Below, in pieces: positions 30,658 to 41,516 of a DNA stretch of 64,000 nucleotides (its first letter is position 1; each line of letters opens with the position of its first letter). This stretch comes from Gracilaria vermiculophylla. Its lineage: Eukaryota > Rhodophyta > Florideophyceae > Gracilariales > Gracilariaceae. Location of the stretch: NCBI GenBank assembly GCA_019155205.2, contig JAHNZQ020000004.1, forward strand, positions 1,278,343 through 1,342,342. The letters run 5' to 3'. Under the pieces are notes generated by a model. That model did no database searches. It saw nothing but the letters and a program-made list of their open reading frames with translations, and was not told the origin of the DNA. A program made the translations under genes and the position numbers.

Positions 30658-31260
30658 GCGACCGCGACGTGAAACAAGTCATCTCTACATAAGAAGACGG
30701 TTTCGATTTCAGCAAATCAAGATTATCACAACACAGCTATACTTCGATGCAAGTCTGTGGTCTGTGGAATATGGCAGCTATTACACCAAACGGATGGCTA
30801 GATTTCCTGCGCAACGAAACAATGTGTGTTCCGCTCAATCACTGCGACTTGGGGAGTAGCTGTAGCTACATACCGTCACATAAAAGTGTACGTTTACCGA
30901 GCAATAACAAAGCTATCACAAGGCAGTTAAATCTGGGCTTCCATGTCCCGAAAACTGAAGGTGAACAATGCTTGACTTCTTGATCTCTGTCCGCGGTCCG
31001 TGGATGTGCGGCATTCTCCCCGGTTTTCATTCATCAAGCCTTTTCTTGATGACACTTTGATGCCAAACTGCCAAGGTCCTTAACATTTTTTTGTGCGGGC
31101 AAGCCGTTCGTGGAAGAGAATTCGGTTTCTATCGTACTGTTTTTGGCACATCGTCAATTTTGTCGCACCATGTTTTACAGCACTCGTCTTCAGCCCAGAA
31201 CTTATGTCTCAAAAGTTCTTGTTCTCTCACATGCCGGCTTTTGTACCTTAATAGAGAATC
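30658..31260. other. Intergenic region, nothing supported
   Basis: The 3' flank of the hydrolase gene and the leader of the gene at 31261. Only short frames. Confidence 0.35.
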
Positions 31261-32208
31261 ATGCTTCACCACTGCCCGCATAAGCCTTGTGGATTTTTTT
31301 CTCCGAACATATTTTCTCGTCAGTATCATCTTCAACAGTGTGCCTTCCGTCCGCCTTCAAATCTTTCTTTGCAATATACCTCGACACCTTGCGGTTTTCC
31401 TCTCTTCACTGAGCGCCCAAAGCGCGAAAACTCATCGGAAACAATTGGGACCCCAGCTCTTAAGCTCGCTCCTCGCATCCGTTTCTCTCCCACGGAAAAA
31501 ACTCATCCCCAAGCCACACGCCACATTGTTACTCAGCGCACACTATTCTCCGACGGAGAAACAAAAAAGCCATCTGAATCTGGAACATCTCCATCCTTGT
31601 CCCATTCAACAACTCCTTTGCAGGAGTTGGTGATGGTGAAATTGAACGACTTGAAACTAAAAAGTATTCGCATGCCAGAACGAAAGACGTCTTGCCCCGG
31701 CCGGGGCCTTTTGCTCTGCAAGGACAAAACGCGAAATGGAATCATGAACGCCGAACAGGAGAAATTAAATGTGTCGAAAAAGTCAGCAGAAGAGAATGAT
31801 TCTGCCTCTAAGAAGCAAAACGACTATCACGACTCCGAGCATATTCCTTTTTCGTATTTTGCTCTTCAGCCTTGCGGAGTTAGGCCCTCGAAAAATACGT
31901 TGCAAGACATGCACGTGGACTATCTCACCGTTTGTCTGGCCTCAATAGCAAATTCTATGGGAGAGAAGGTAGCTGATGAGATCATACAAGCTGTGAAACA
32001 CCCCAATTTTTCCCTTGAAAAGTTCAAGAATGGTGTCGTTTCAGCTGGGCTGTGCAAAGAACGGTCAGTATCCATCGCAAAAAGATATGTTGGTTTTGCC
32101 ATGAGGGGGGAGGTAAGAAATGAGTACCCGAAAACTCGAAGAGTGAAGTGTTTATCAAAACTATCCAGAAACTTGAATGAGCGTGCATGTTTCAAGAAAT
32201 GCACGTGA
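31261..32208 (+). CDS. Unknown protein, disordered N-half and basic C-terminus
   Basis: 315 residues. The first 190 are polar and low in order (Ser/Thr/Lys/Glu). The last about 120 look folded: YFALQPCGVRPSKNTLQ, VDYLTVCLASIANSMGEKV, EIIQAVKHPNFSLEKFKNGV, SVSIAKRYVGFAMRG. The tail is Lys/Arg-rich with Cys. No family recognised. The ATG at 31261 is the first in frame, but a later start is possible because the N-half carries little constraint. The basic tail could suit a nucleic-acid-binding role, which is only a guess. Confidence 0.5.
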   Translation: MLHHCPHKPCGFFSPNIFSRQYHLQQCAFRPPSNLSLQYTSTPCGFPLFTERPKRENSSETIGTPALKLAPRIRFSPTEKTHPQATRHIVTQRTLFSDGETKKPSESGTSPSLSHSTTPLQELVMVKLNDLKLKSIRMPERKTSCPGRGLLLCKDKTRNGIMNAEQEKLNVSKKSAEENDSASKKQNDYHDSEHIPFSYFALQPCGVRPSKNTLQDMHVDYLTVCLASIANSMGEKVADEIIQAVKHPNFSLEKFKNGVVSAGLCKERSVSIAKRYVGFAMRGEVRNEYPKTRRVKCLSKLSRNLNERACFKKCT

Positions 32209-33233
32209 AGTAAATGAAATGCCCGCCCCGCGCCCTCTCGTCTTCTATATTGAGTATGCTTTGTTCATTTTTCACAAACACACAGATTTATATCACATTA
32301 GAATATCTCTTCTAATTTCAGAAGACCAGAAGCTTCGGTACTGTCTGTAAGAATTGAGTGTTTTTTTGCTGCTTTGGGGCTCTCATGTTTGTTCCGAAGA
32401 ACTTGATATCGTCTTCAGTGCAGCTCGCATTTGCAAGCTTTGGAGCACAAAATCTTATTCGCATCGCAGCACTGGCATATCTTGCGATGCAAGAAGTTGC
32501 GGTTTTACGGAGTGCAAATCTTTCATATTGTTACTGGTTGCACATGAGAAGAAGAACTGATTCATATAGCAAATGCATTTTATACTGTTATTGTGAACGA
32601 AATGCTTCTCTAGGGATTGGTTGAAGGACTGTATCTCAAAGACAGGTCAAAGGAGCATTATTTCAGCTGCTTACTTGGAAAGCGTCACGGGCTTTTCCGT
32701 GGTAAAAGGTCTTGGATGGGTAAGTCGCAGAAGAGAAAACAAACTGGGTTTCCAATCAACCGTCGTGGTCCACTGTTAAAATTTGAAGTGGGTTGCGGCC
32801 TCATGGATTCCGAAGAGGGGTGGCAACTCCATTGCTACCTGGGCAGGACGAGGTGCACGATTGATGATCATGATGGTCTTTGAACACTGTTTTTGATCTC
32901 TTCATTCATTATTTGTCAATTTTGAAAGTCTATTTGCAACGTGAGGACATGCACTCGTTCGTGTGTGGTGGTAGAACGATGTAGTTTAGAACTAACACCC
33001 AAAAGACCATGTAAACGTAGGAATACATATGAGGGGCCTGGCCTGCGGATTAGAAGAGCAGTTGCCTCGCTAGTGTCTATTCTAGCTAGCTATCTGGAGA
33101 TAAAAAGTACATGAGATATCCTTTACTTTTAGTGCATTGGAAAAAGGCATGGTTCCGCAGTAAAGAATATGTGTATTTCGTGCATATCTCCAGATGTGCA
33201 GCGAGCACACGCATCACACGGGGGCACGAGCGC
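32209..33233. other. Intergenic region of about 1 kb
   Basis: Several short plus-strand frames (for example 32617-32883) have no recognisable protein. No RNA gene was recognised. Confidence 0.35.
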
Positions 33234-34208
33234 TCAACGCGGAGTGCCCAGCGTCATGGCCGCACGTACAAAGATGGCGTCCATACCGAGAAAGCCGGCA
33301 CCTATGGGAGAGATTTCGCTTTCCCGGCCCACCACATGTCGAACGTATCCCAACCGGCGCAAAAAGCTGTCCACGCCATCGAAGCTGGGGGTCACCTCCA
33401 CGGAGATGACATCCACGCGAGTCCGTGACCATTCGATGCCGCGCAGCACCTGCAGCTCGTGCCCCTCCACGTCCACGCTGAGAAAGTCCACATGCAGGAT
33501 GTTTGCGCGGTCGAACACGCTTTGTAGACGCACGCAGCGCATTTCTACCACATCGCCGTCCGTGCCGTTTCCAAACTTGTACGAGTCGCCTACGACGCCG
33601 CCCAACTCGCCCCTTCTCACGAACCGCACGCTCTCCTCGTCCCTTTCCCCCGCGCACGTTGGCACCAACAGGCACGAGCGCTCACGGAACGTCGCCTCGT
33701 AATACATCGGGTTTGCCTCCACACAGACGCCTTTCCACCCCAGACACCTATCGTAGAAGTACGAATTGGACAGACGCACCGGTTGGTTGGAAGCCACGTC
33801 CACGTACACGCCGCGCCGCGAGAGAGCGCGAAAGTGACGCGCGAACAGGTATGCGTCCTGCCCAAACTGCGAAAACATCCACACGGCGCCCAGCTTGAAA
33901 GTTTCCCATTCGAGCCGCGACTTGCAGCGCGTGCGCGCATTCGGAGGACACACGCGCTGCGCGGCGAGCTTCGCGAAGATGGCAGCGCACTCGGGCGACG
34001 GGCTTTCGGCCGGCCAGTCGTGGCGGGCGGCAATCGCGACTCGCGCGAAGTGCGACTGCTGCACGATGGGGAGGTGGGGCGCATGCGATGCCAGCAGCAG
34101 CGTGAGCAGAAGCGCCGCGGAGGCAAGCAGCACGGCTGCGGGCGGCGGCCGTACGCGCGCGCGCGGCTTTACGGCAGGCGCGACTGTCGTGTGAGGGGTC
34201 GTCGTCAT
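33234..34208 (-). CDS. FkbM-type methyltransferase with N-terminal membrane anchor
   Basis: 324 residues from the first ATG (34208; the longer frame starts with GTG). One transmembrane segment near residues 22-42 (AAVLLASAALLLTLLL) suggests a type II Golgi protein. The FkbM core has FSQFGQDAYLFARHF, VYVDVASNQPVRLSNSYFYD (SAM loop region), WKGVCVEANPMYYE (acidic end of beta-2) and VDFLSVDVEGHELQVLRGIEW. FkbM enzymes O-methylate sugars or lipids, and in algae they often belong to polysaccharide methylation. The acceptor is unknown. The coding sequence is GC-rich compared with its neighbours. Confidence 0.88.
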   Translation of the reverse strand: MTTTPHTTVAPAVKPRARVRPPPAAVLLASAALLLTLLLASHAPHLPIVQQSHFARVAIAARHDWPAESPSPECAAIFAKLAAQRVCPPNARTRCKSRLEWETFKLGAVWMFSQFGQDAYLFARHFRALSRRGVYVDVASNQPVRLSNSYFYDRCLGWKGVCVEANPMYYEATFRERSCLLVPTCAGERDEESVRFVRRGELGGVVGDSYKFGNGTDGDVVEMRCVRLQSVFDRANILHVDFLSVDVEGHELQVLRGIEWSRTRVDVISVEVTPSFDGVDSFLRRLGYVRHVVGRESEISPIGAGFLGMDAIFVRAAMTLGTPR

Positions 34209-35883
34209 GGTGTCGCAGCGGTTGAGCAGTTGGGCGACGTGATGGGGATCGACGGTGGCCGTCGATGCATCGGGAGTGCGTTTTATGGCGAACGGTACGT
34301 GCACGGGGTGCGACTGGCGACCTTTCGGCGGATGAGACAGTGGCAGCAGCGAGCGCGGAGACAGTTCAAGCCGCGGTGGGGGCGGGCATGTGGACTGTTT
34401 TCTGTGCGGCGCCCCCGGCCTGTGCTTATGGTCGACCTGCGCTTCTCCACGACGCTTGTTTTGCGCTTATACGATCACACGCGTCGAATGTCTGGTGCTC
34501 GAGTGTGTCTGAGTTACCACATTCCAACTCACAGTGATTGCACGTGCACCTCCCATCTTCTCTGTACCAAATTGAAGTTGTTTTTCTGCGATTGCCATCG
34601 ACGTTGATGTATGGTGCCCGACCCAGGGCTTGCGGCGATGGAAAAGGTCCCTATATGAGTGTCCAAACGCGGTGGGTGGCAATAGCGGCGATACGCGGAG
34701 CGAGAGATACGCAACGTAGTTCGATTGGAGCTGTGAGAGTACGCAATATGTACAGAGGACGCTGATAGCGGCGGCGTATATCAAAAGGGTTACAGTAGTT
34801 AGGCGTTCGGAATGGCAAGCGATACGCAGAATCTCTGAGCATAACTTTCCATGCTTACCTCTCGATTGACGGGGTTTTGCTAATAGGCAGCTGTGCTCAT
34901 CACCGTCCTGTCCCCACCGTAGAGCACCAATTTGCCGAGATTGATCATCGCATCCAACTGCTCTCCACTCTCGTTACGCTTTCGCAGAGTCGTTCATCTC
35001 GCACGGCCTCCACCGTCACCAAGTCAGCTCTACGCCTCGCTAAACATCCTGGATTGACCGAAACGATCGTTAATCCATCGTCCCCGAAAGGCCTCTCGCA
35101 CACTACAATCGTGTGCTCACGCAGCGTCCGTCGGCCCCACCTTCGTACAATTCTGCTCAGCGGACCAAATACTATAGAATGATGGCGTAGAACTGATGCA
35201 ATAGGATTGCAAAAGAGAACGCTGAAGAAATTAGATGAGACGGTGGTAGTGACTACGACAATTCGCATTGAAAAGCATAAACAAAGCAAACCGACCACCG
35301 AAGGATCAAGGAGAATGGCTTCGACGGGGAGGGGCACTCAGCTGCGATGAATCGAGACAGCTGAAGCTATGTTGTGGCAAAGACTGTTCCTGTGAATTTC
35401 AATCTTTCCAGCAAAGTCGGTCCATGATTTCTTATGAACTATGCAGCCTTTCCTTTACAACACAAAGCTTGCCCGGGTCAAACTACATTCGCCCGTACAT
35501 TTCACAGTACATAATCGAGTCCATGGCGTTCCAAGTAGGCTTGGATATTTCTTTTGAGTCTGTGTCATTGTCTATGTCTGTGAAGGTACACGGGTAGATG
35601 GGGACAATCCCTAATTGCAAACCCTTAACGACTTCTCATCGTTTTCGTAAACATGCGTGTCAAGGGAGTTCAGCTCATAACATGAGGATACCAACTGTCA
35701 CATTTCATGTCTTGCCTTACAGTATTGGACGTGTCGCGCATTGCCATAGAATGTCCGTTTTTGGCACTGTCCCATTCGACTTGATGTTTTCTCGCATGTC
35801 ATTCGTTTGCCTAAACATTTACTTTCTGGCCAAGTACCCTAAGAGTCCCTGAAGTCTTTCAATTCCCGGGCGCGTTCATCTTG
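34209..35883. other. Intergenic region of about 1.7 kb
   Basis: Upstream of both the FkbM gene (minus) and the CDIN1-like gene (plus). Open frames of 60-130 codons occur on both strands without protein-like content. No RNA gene was recognised. Confidence 0.35.
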
Positions 35884-36732
35884 ATGTTGACATCAGAATG
35901 GGTGCAAGTTTGTTCTTTGCTCCGCTGCAAGGAAGACATATCCGTGATTGCTCAAGCGCGACCGGACATTGGCTACGATACCATATCATTTATTTACGAA
36001 CAGCTCTACGCTCGTCAAGTAGCAAAATCATTCTACCTGATTCGGATGCACGGCAAAACGTTTGTCGAGAAGTTCAAAGGCGGACAGTCACTAATGGATG
36101 TTGCTGAATGGTTTAACCTCTCTCCCAGTCTTGTGGCAAGAAAAGTACTTGAGATACATTTGTGTCTAAATCGCAAAGCGATTACCCAATTAATGCGTGA
36201 CCCATCTTCTATCAAGGACGAACGTTTGCGAAACGATGTTGAACTATGTGTAGAAATGGATGAGCACTGCAGCCCAAGGATGGATCGACTAAGAACCGCT
36301 TTAGGGCTGGAGTATGAATTGCGGCTCACGGACGAGGTAAAGTGTTTGGGTCTTGAGTTTGAATCAGAAAATGAGCTGCGGGAACGCGGCTGTCACAAAA
36401 CACCGGACATTTTACTGCGAGTTCCGGTGTTGTTCTGCAATAGAGTTGTTCGATGGATTGATAGCAAAGCAAAATTTGGCGACGAGTACACATTGAACAA
36501 GGATTACGTTTCTTCTGTAAGTTCATATCTTGGAAGATTCGGGCCCGGAATGGTCATATACTGGTTCGGATATATTGAGGATTGTAAATCTCGAATGTTG
36601 CAAGACAATGGGCTCATGGTCACAGATAGTTTTCCATCCGATATTGAAATGCTTCCAGGAAGTAACCGATTCTCGGCTTGTGTAGATGACGATGAGGCCA
36701 ACAAAAGCGAAGACGACGATCCATTCGGCTGA
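35884..36732 (+). CDS. CDIN1/C15orf41-like TPD-family nuclease
   Basis: 282 residues from the first ATG (35884). The N-terminal half is helical with a helix-turn-helix-like block (GQSLMDVAEWFNLSPSLVARKVL). The C-terminal half holds the restriction-endonuclease-like TPD motif: an acidic residue in FESENELRERG, then KTPDILLRVPVLF (TPD at 173-175) and RWIDSKAKFGDE (Asp193, Lys195), then GPGMVIYWFGYI. This order matches human CDIN1 (about 280 residues), which binds codanin-1 and is mutated in congenital dyserythropoietic anaemia type I. An acidic tail (VDDDEANKSEDDDPFG) follows. Nuclease activity is inferred from the motif, not shown. Single exon. Confidence 0.85.
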   Translation: MLTSEWVQVCSLLRCKEDISVIAQARPDIGYDTISFIYEQLYARQVAKSFYLIRMHGKTFVEKFKGGQSLMDVAEWFNLSPSLVARKVLEIHLCLNRKAITQLMRDPSSIKDERLRNDVELCVEMDEHCSPRMDRLRTALGLEYELRLTDEVKCLGLEFESENELRERGCHKTPDILLRVPVLFCNRVVRWIDSKAKFGDEYTLNKDYVSSVSSYLGRFGPGMVIYWFGYIEDCKSRMLQDNGLMVTDSFPSDIEMLPGSNRFSACVDDDEANKSEDDDPFG

Positions 36733-37005
36733 AAAGATATCAGAATTCAACATCCATAACCCACAGTCAACTAGTCCTTTGAGCGATTCTTTTTTATGAG
36801 ACAGTTTGCGGTTGGGTCAAAGCAATGAGTCATTTCTTCTGTTTTCTTATCGGGAAAGGTCCGCTGGCTGTCTAGTAACCTGTAAAGTAACATGCAATGC
36901 TTGTTTGGCGGCGCACGTTGTGATGGCAAGGTTACGGAGACAATTTCCAGATCAAAGGGTTTGCTCTTTCTCATGAACGCATTTTGATTTGTTCAAGGTT
37001 TCTTA

Positions 37006-37686
37006 TTACTCTGAACCGTCGGTATCCTTGTTTAGAGCCTCATTTATTAAGGTCTGTACCTGCATAATTTTCGTTCTCACTTCTTGAGAAAACACTGGTT
37101 TTGGGCTCGTTGTGAAGCGAATGAGACACAAAAGGAACAGCAGGATGCACAGCGAACTCCAACCCACCGCCCCGTTACTAGCTTCATTAGCACTATGCGC
37201 AAAACTCGCGAGCCTCAAAATGCCAACACACACATACGCAAGTCTTCCAACAATAGAAGACTCTTGAGAAGCGTAGAGTAGAACATCGAGGACCTCCGTG
37301 TAGGGCACAAAAGAGAGTAGAAGGTCGAACAAGAGCAGGATGGGAACCATGAGACAAAAGATCCCCGTAAGGAAAAAAAGGATTTTGCGCACATCCATTC
37401 TTCGATTATATGAGTTGCTCTGCTCATCCCTGTACAGCAAAGTTTCAGTAAGTTCCAAAGTGATTCTAGCCTCCGTTTCTGTCGACGTTGAGAGCGTGGG
37501 TTGCTTTCTGTCACTCAGAACACACGTCCACCTCTCGAACATCCGATCAACGACGGTATCAATATTCTGCACAGCGTCATGACTTTTCTGGGATTCGAGA
37601 GAATGGACCGCCTTTGTCTTAGATTCGCGTCCACAAACCGTGGAGACCTTGCGCCTCCTCAACCCTGAGGTTGCTGTTATCACCAT
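37006..37686 (-). CDS. Small multi-spanning membrane protein of unknown function
   Basis: 226 residues from the first ATG (37686). About 100 polar N-terminal residues precede three hydrophobic segments (about 101-127, 145-164 and 173-191: LFFLTGIFCLMVPILLLFDL, IVGRLAYVCVGILRLASFA, SSLCILLFLLCLIRF). A short charged tail follows (FSQEVRTKIMQVQTLINEAL). No family recognised. The even hydrophobic pattern and in-frame length support a real gene. The 3' end converges with the CDIN1-like gene. Confidence 0.6.
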   Translation of the reverse strand: MVITATSGLRRRKVSTVCGRESKTKAVHSLESQKSHDAVQNIDTVVDRMFERWTCVLSDRKQPTLSTSTETEARITLELTETLLYRDEQSNSYNRRMDVRKILFFLTGIFCLMVPILLLFDLLLSFVPYTEVLDVLLYASQESSIVGRLAYVCVGILRLASFAHSANEASNGAVGWSSLCILLFLLCLIRFTTSPKPVFSQEVRTKIMQVQTLINEALNKDTDGSE

Positions 37687-38202
37687 TGTATTAGCGACGA
37701 CGCTTTCGGTCAGCGGGGCATCAGACAGAATGTCATGCAAGTCCGCGGTGAGAACCAGAAGATGTGAGTGAGCGGGATTTCGATGTTCAGGTATTTGTTC
37801 TGTTCAGTCGAAGAGGTGCAAAAGGCTCACGACCTTCCATGCGTGCACATACTACACTTTCTAATTTTCGGTTCTACACTCGCCTTTGCACACGGCGCGC
37901 GTGGCGTTGAGAAGAAAGATTGTTTATAAATGAAAGGCACGTTCCTATGTTAATATTGTAACGCACTGCAGAGCGAGGTGGAACAAATCATTTTCTGCGG
38001 AGTTTCATCCATATGCTCATCAACTTCAAATGATTCAGAAAGTCGAGATTTAGTGCACCAGCGACAAGGCTCACGGTTCTATTTCCGATTTCTCACTTAT
38101 TTACATGGGTTATAGACCATGGCCCTTTCCGTTAAGAACGCCTTGGCAATTGCACTTGAATTGTAGTAGCAATACTTTGTCGCCAATAAAAAGTTAGTCA
38201 GA
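37687..38202. other. Intergenic region, nothing supported
   Basis: Between the start of the membrane-protein gene and the 3' end of the kinase gene. AT-rich stretches only. Confidence 0.4.
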
Positions 38203-40989
38203 TCAGTGTGTTGTCCTCGGCTCCGGCTTTGAAGACCACATTCTGTCGGGTTGCAATAGTGTGTCTTCTGGTTCTCTCAAATCTGCAGTTCGGTTCCTCA
38301 AGTCAGTTGTATCATCACTAGCTGTGCTAGTACCTATATTTGGTTTCAATTCCCTCCCCAATCTGGCAGCAGTTCCGCTCAGTTCTTCCTTCGCGCTTTG
38401 AACCACAGCTTTTATATTACTGCCTGGAGTGTACGTTAGTTCCCTTGCGGCATTATTCAGACCCCTCGACGCTTCGTACAGAAACTGATTCACTTCAGAT
38501 TCGTTCGGAAAATCAGAAGATTCCACAACAGAAAACTCAGGAGCTTCTGATCTGTGTTCATCGCTGCTGAAGACGGGAATGTCTTCCTCTCGAACCAATC
38601 TACTCATCCGTCGAATTATACCACCATCTGTATCGTCCTCTTCGACTTCTTGACTTGATGATGCTTCGCGACCAACAAAGCGTCGAGGTGCGTCGCCCGC
38701 ATCATCAGTACTGACTTCTTCTCCTTCTTCATCTTTTATGTCCACAGCTTCATAAATCGAAGAATCAATTTCCGAACGCTTCGTACCTAAGTCTGGTAAT
38801 GAAAGACAGCTTTGACTGTTCATCGTAGGCGGCGAGTAGCTCAATTCTACCAACCTGCTTCGCTGAGGGCTGGCCTCGGATTCTTCTACAACTTCCTCCT
38901 CGCTTACTCTCACGGCGCCAATTTGTTCGTCAAACTCATCATAATCCACAGAAGCTCTAGAGTGCTCCAGGTCTTCTGCAATGGTCTCCAGTTGTACCGC
39001 ACGAGATTCGTCGCCGGATGCCCTCCGGTCGTAGCTTCCATTCGAAGACACGTCACTTGCAATCGGCACTTCAGCCTCGTTGGGAGTCGAATCTTGCTGC
39101 ACAATAACATCCCTGAATCGCACGCGACCGGTCCTCACCTCGGCAGGAACTTCGGTCGAATGTCGTCTGCGCTCCGCAGATAAGCGCTTGGGCGTACTTC
39201 GCCTGGAAGGCACCTGTCCAGAGTCCTGGGCCGTAGATACTTCTGCATTTGCGATGGCCGCCTCTGCCACCGGTCCGCGAGGAGAGCGAAGCGGCCTCGC
39301 AATGGCCTCCGGGGGATCTACTTCGAGCGACAACGCCTCAGTCATTGGTGAGGACCGTTGATCTGCCCGAGGCGGGGCTGAATTATTGTAAAGGTCTCGC
39401 TGTGGACCGCGACCATAGCTTCGAGTTCCGAGAAGATCCACGCTTCTTGGAACGTACGTAAAACCGACAAATTCTACGTCAGTGTTCCTGTCAAATATGA
39501 GTTTCAGAGATCTCTTCCGCGGCACATGCCGATCATGGTCCGTTGCGCGCGAGGGGTTAGTAGGTGTGAGCCCTTCCTTGCGCTGCGAATGCGGTTGTGT
39601 AACTTGCTGTCTGGTGATATCGTCCTCAAAGTATCGGGTATCAGTATCAGATTTAAGGCTGGGAATGAAAGGCGCTGGAGCGTCGGAAAGCTTGTCCCAA
39701 TTAATACCTTCAAAGAAACGGTGTTCCTTGAATTCTTCAAGGCCACGACGCGCTCCCAAACGGTACGGCGCTTCGCGAAGCAAAGAGCATATAAGATTCT
39801 TGGCAGCGTCGCTGAGTCGTGACGACGGGATTTCCCTCGGGAAATGTAGATACTGGCGCCATTGGCATATCATAGCGGTGACGAAGGTAGGGTCTCGGTG
39901 GCAGAACGGGGGGTAACCCACGAGCATCTCAAAGAGAATGACCCCAACGGACCACCAGTCACATGACTCGGAGTAACTATTGTCCTGCAAGACCTCCGGA
40001 GCAATGTAGTTGGGGGTTCCAACCCGCGAGAAAGCGCTCTCCTTTGCGAGAGCCTTCCAAAGACTGATGCGCTGTTCCAGGGGAAGATCGACGTCGCCGC
40101 GGCGAATGTGTTGGATGAAGTTAGGTGTATTTACATACTCTGCGCCAGATGATGCAAAGCGATGTCGGTCAGAGGGCTGCATGAGACTCTTGGACAGGCC
40201 GAAGTCGGAGAGACAAATGTGGCCGTCCTTGCGGAACAAGATGTTGTCCGGCTTGATGTCGCGGTGAATGATACCCGTTCGATGTAAAGCATCGATGGCA
40301 ACAACGAGTTCCGCAATATAGAAACGCGCCCACGACTCGGGCAGATACTCGCGGCGAATGAGCATGGTCATCATGTCACCGCCCGGAACGTACTCCATGA
40401 TGAAGTACAGGTACTTTTGGTCCTGAAAGCTGTAGTGCATCTTGACGACGAGCGGGTGCTCCCCAACGGAGGCGAGCACAAAGCGCTCGAGCCACACGTG
40501 GTGGACCTGGCGCTTGCAGATCATGTCGGTCTTTCTCAACTTCTTCATGGCGTACAAGCCGCCGTTGTAAAGGTCGCGCACGAGAAAGACGTGGCCAAAA
40601 CTGCCCTGTCCAATCTTGCGGATGATGTGGTAGTTGGAAATGCTCATTGGCTTTCGCTTGCGTCGAATGTACTGCAGCTCGCGCATGAACTGCTCCTTGC
40701 GGAGGCGCAGACGGGTTGTTTCGTCGATGCGGCCGCGCTGAGCCTCGTTGTCGATGTGGGCCATGGCGCGCTCGCGGTCATGGTAGAGGCTGAAGAAGTC
40801 GCGGTAGTAGACCTCGATCTGGCGCTTTGCGAGACGCTTTTGGTGAGGGATGCGGTGGTCGGAGGAGCGGCGGCGGTGGAGTGTTTGCAAGGGGACGTAG
40901 TTTGAGCGCGAGGGGGAGGCGGTCGACGAGTGATGCTGGTGTGTGTAACTGGCATCATATTGTTCGTCTGTGGATGGCGCGGAGCCCAT
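38203..40989 (-). CDS. NDR/LATS-type AGC protein kinase with long C-terminal tail
   Basis: 928 residues from the ATG at 40989; the same frame runs further upstream through GC-rich leader DNA, which I exclude. The start MGSAPSTDE fits N-myristoylation (Gly2, Ser6). The N-terminal regulatory helix (about 50-113, basic) would bind Mob1-type activators. Kinase domain about 120-425: IGQGSFG, catalytic Lys149, HRDIKPDN (Asp244), DFG 262-264, an about 55-residue insert before the activation loop as in NDR kinases, SRVGTPNYIAPE. The hydrophobic motif is FVGFTY (Thr511). The last 400 residues are acidic and Ser-rich, much longer than in animal NDR. Role: Hippo/NDR-type signalling in morphogenesis and division. 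Confidence 0.93.
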   Translation of the reverse strand: MGSAPSTDEQYDASYTHQHHSSTASPSRSNYVPLQTLHRRRSSDHRIPHQKRLAKRQIEVYYRDFFSLYHDRERAMAHIDNEAQRGRIDETTRLRLRKEQFMRELQYIRRKRKPMSISNYHIIRKIGQGSFGHVFLVRDLYNGGLYAMKKLRKTDMICKRQVHHVWLERFVLASVGEHPLVVKMHYSFQDQKYLYFIMEYVPGGDMMTMLIRREYLPESWARFYIAELVVAIDALHRTGIIHRDIKPDNILFRKDGHICLSDFGLSKSLMQPSDRHRFASSGAEYVNTPNFIQHIRRGDVDLPLEQRISLWKALAKESAFSRVGTPNYIAPEVLQDNSYSESCDWWSVGVILFEMLVGYPPFCHRDPTFVTAMICQWRQYLHFPREIPSSRLSDAAKNLICSLLREAPYRLGARRGLEEFKEHRFFEGINWDKLSDAPAPFIPSLKSDTDTRYFEDDITRQQVTQPHSQRKEGLTPTNPSRATDHDRHVPRKRSLKLIFDRNTDVEFVGFTYVPRSVDLLGTRSYGRGPQRDLYNNSAPPRADQRSSPMTEALSLEVDPPEAIARPLRSPRGPVAEAAIANAEVSTAQDSGQVPSRRSTPKRLSAERRRHSTEVPAEVRTGRVRFRDVIVQQDSTPNEAEVPIASDVSSNGSYDRRASGDESRAVQLETIAEDLEHSRASVDYDEFDEQIGAVRVSEEEVVEESEASPQRSRLVELSYSPPTMNSQSCLSLPDLGTKRSEIDSSIYEAVDIKDEEGEEVSTDDAGDAPRRFVGREASSSQEVEEDDTDGGIIRRMSRLVREEDIPVFSSDEHRSEAPEFSVVESSDFPNESEVNQFLYEASRGLNNAARELTYTPGSNIKAVVQSAKEELSGTAARLGRELKPNIGTSTASDDTTDLRNRTADLREPEDTLLQPDRMWSSKPEPRTTH

Positions 40990-41516
40990 GATACGTGGAA
41001 AAAGGTATGATTGCAGTTTTGAGTGCAGCGACGAATGGAGAGGATGGAGAGGGGGGAGGGAAGGACGGAGCGGCGAGCGCGCGGACAAAGAAGGGGAGAA
41101 CGGGTGAGAGGGGGGGGGGGACGGGGGGACGTAGGGGTGCCGCGGGGACTGAGCGAGGAGTTGGGGGGAGGGGGCGGGGGAGTGAGGGGAGGGTGGGAAG
41201 GGAAGGACGGTGGGGGGTCGGAAAAGGGAAGGGCAGCAGCAGTACAGTGGAGCGGGCACGGCGGGCGCGCGCGCGACCGGGCTGCAGCGGCGGCAGCGTC
41301 GGCAGGCGCGGAGCAAGCGCGGCGGCACGCACACGAGCGCAAGCTCGCGCGGCGCCCGAAACACGTGACAGGCGCGCGGGCAGCGCGCCGCCAGCAGCGC
41401 CGCGCGCGCGCGCGCGCTCTTTACCAACGGACGCGCCAAGCAGCGCGCGCCACGTGGCGCGGGCGCCGCGGCGCGTGGCCACGCCGGCGGCGTGGCGGCG
41501 CGCCACGTGGCCACGC
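40990..41516. other. GC-rich leader/promoter of the kinase gene
   Basis: G-rich on the plus strand, with runs of up to 10 G. It reads open in several frames on both strands because it is GC-rich, not because it is coding. Confidence 0.55.
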
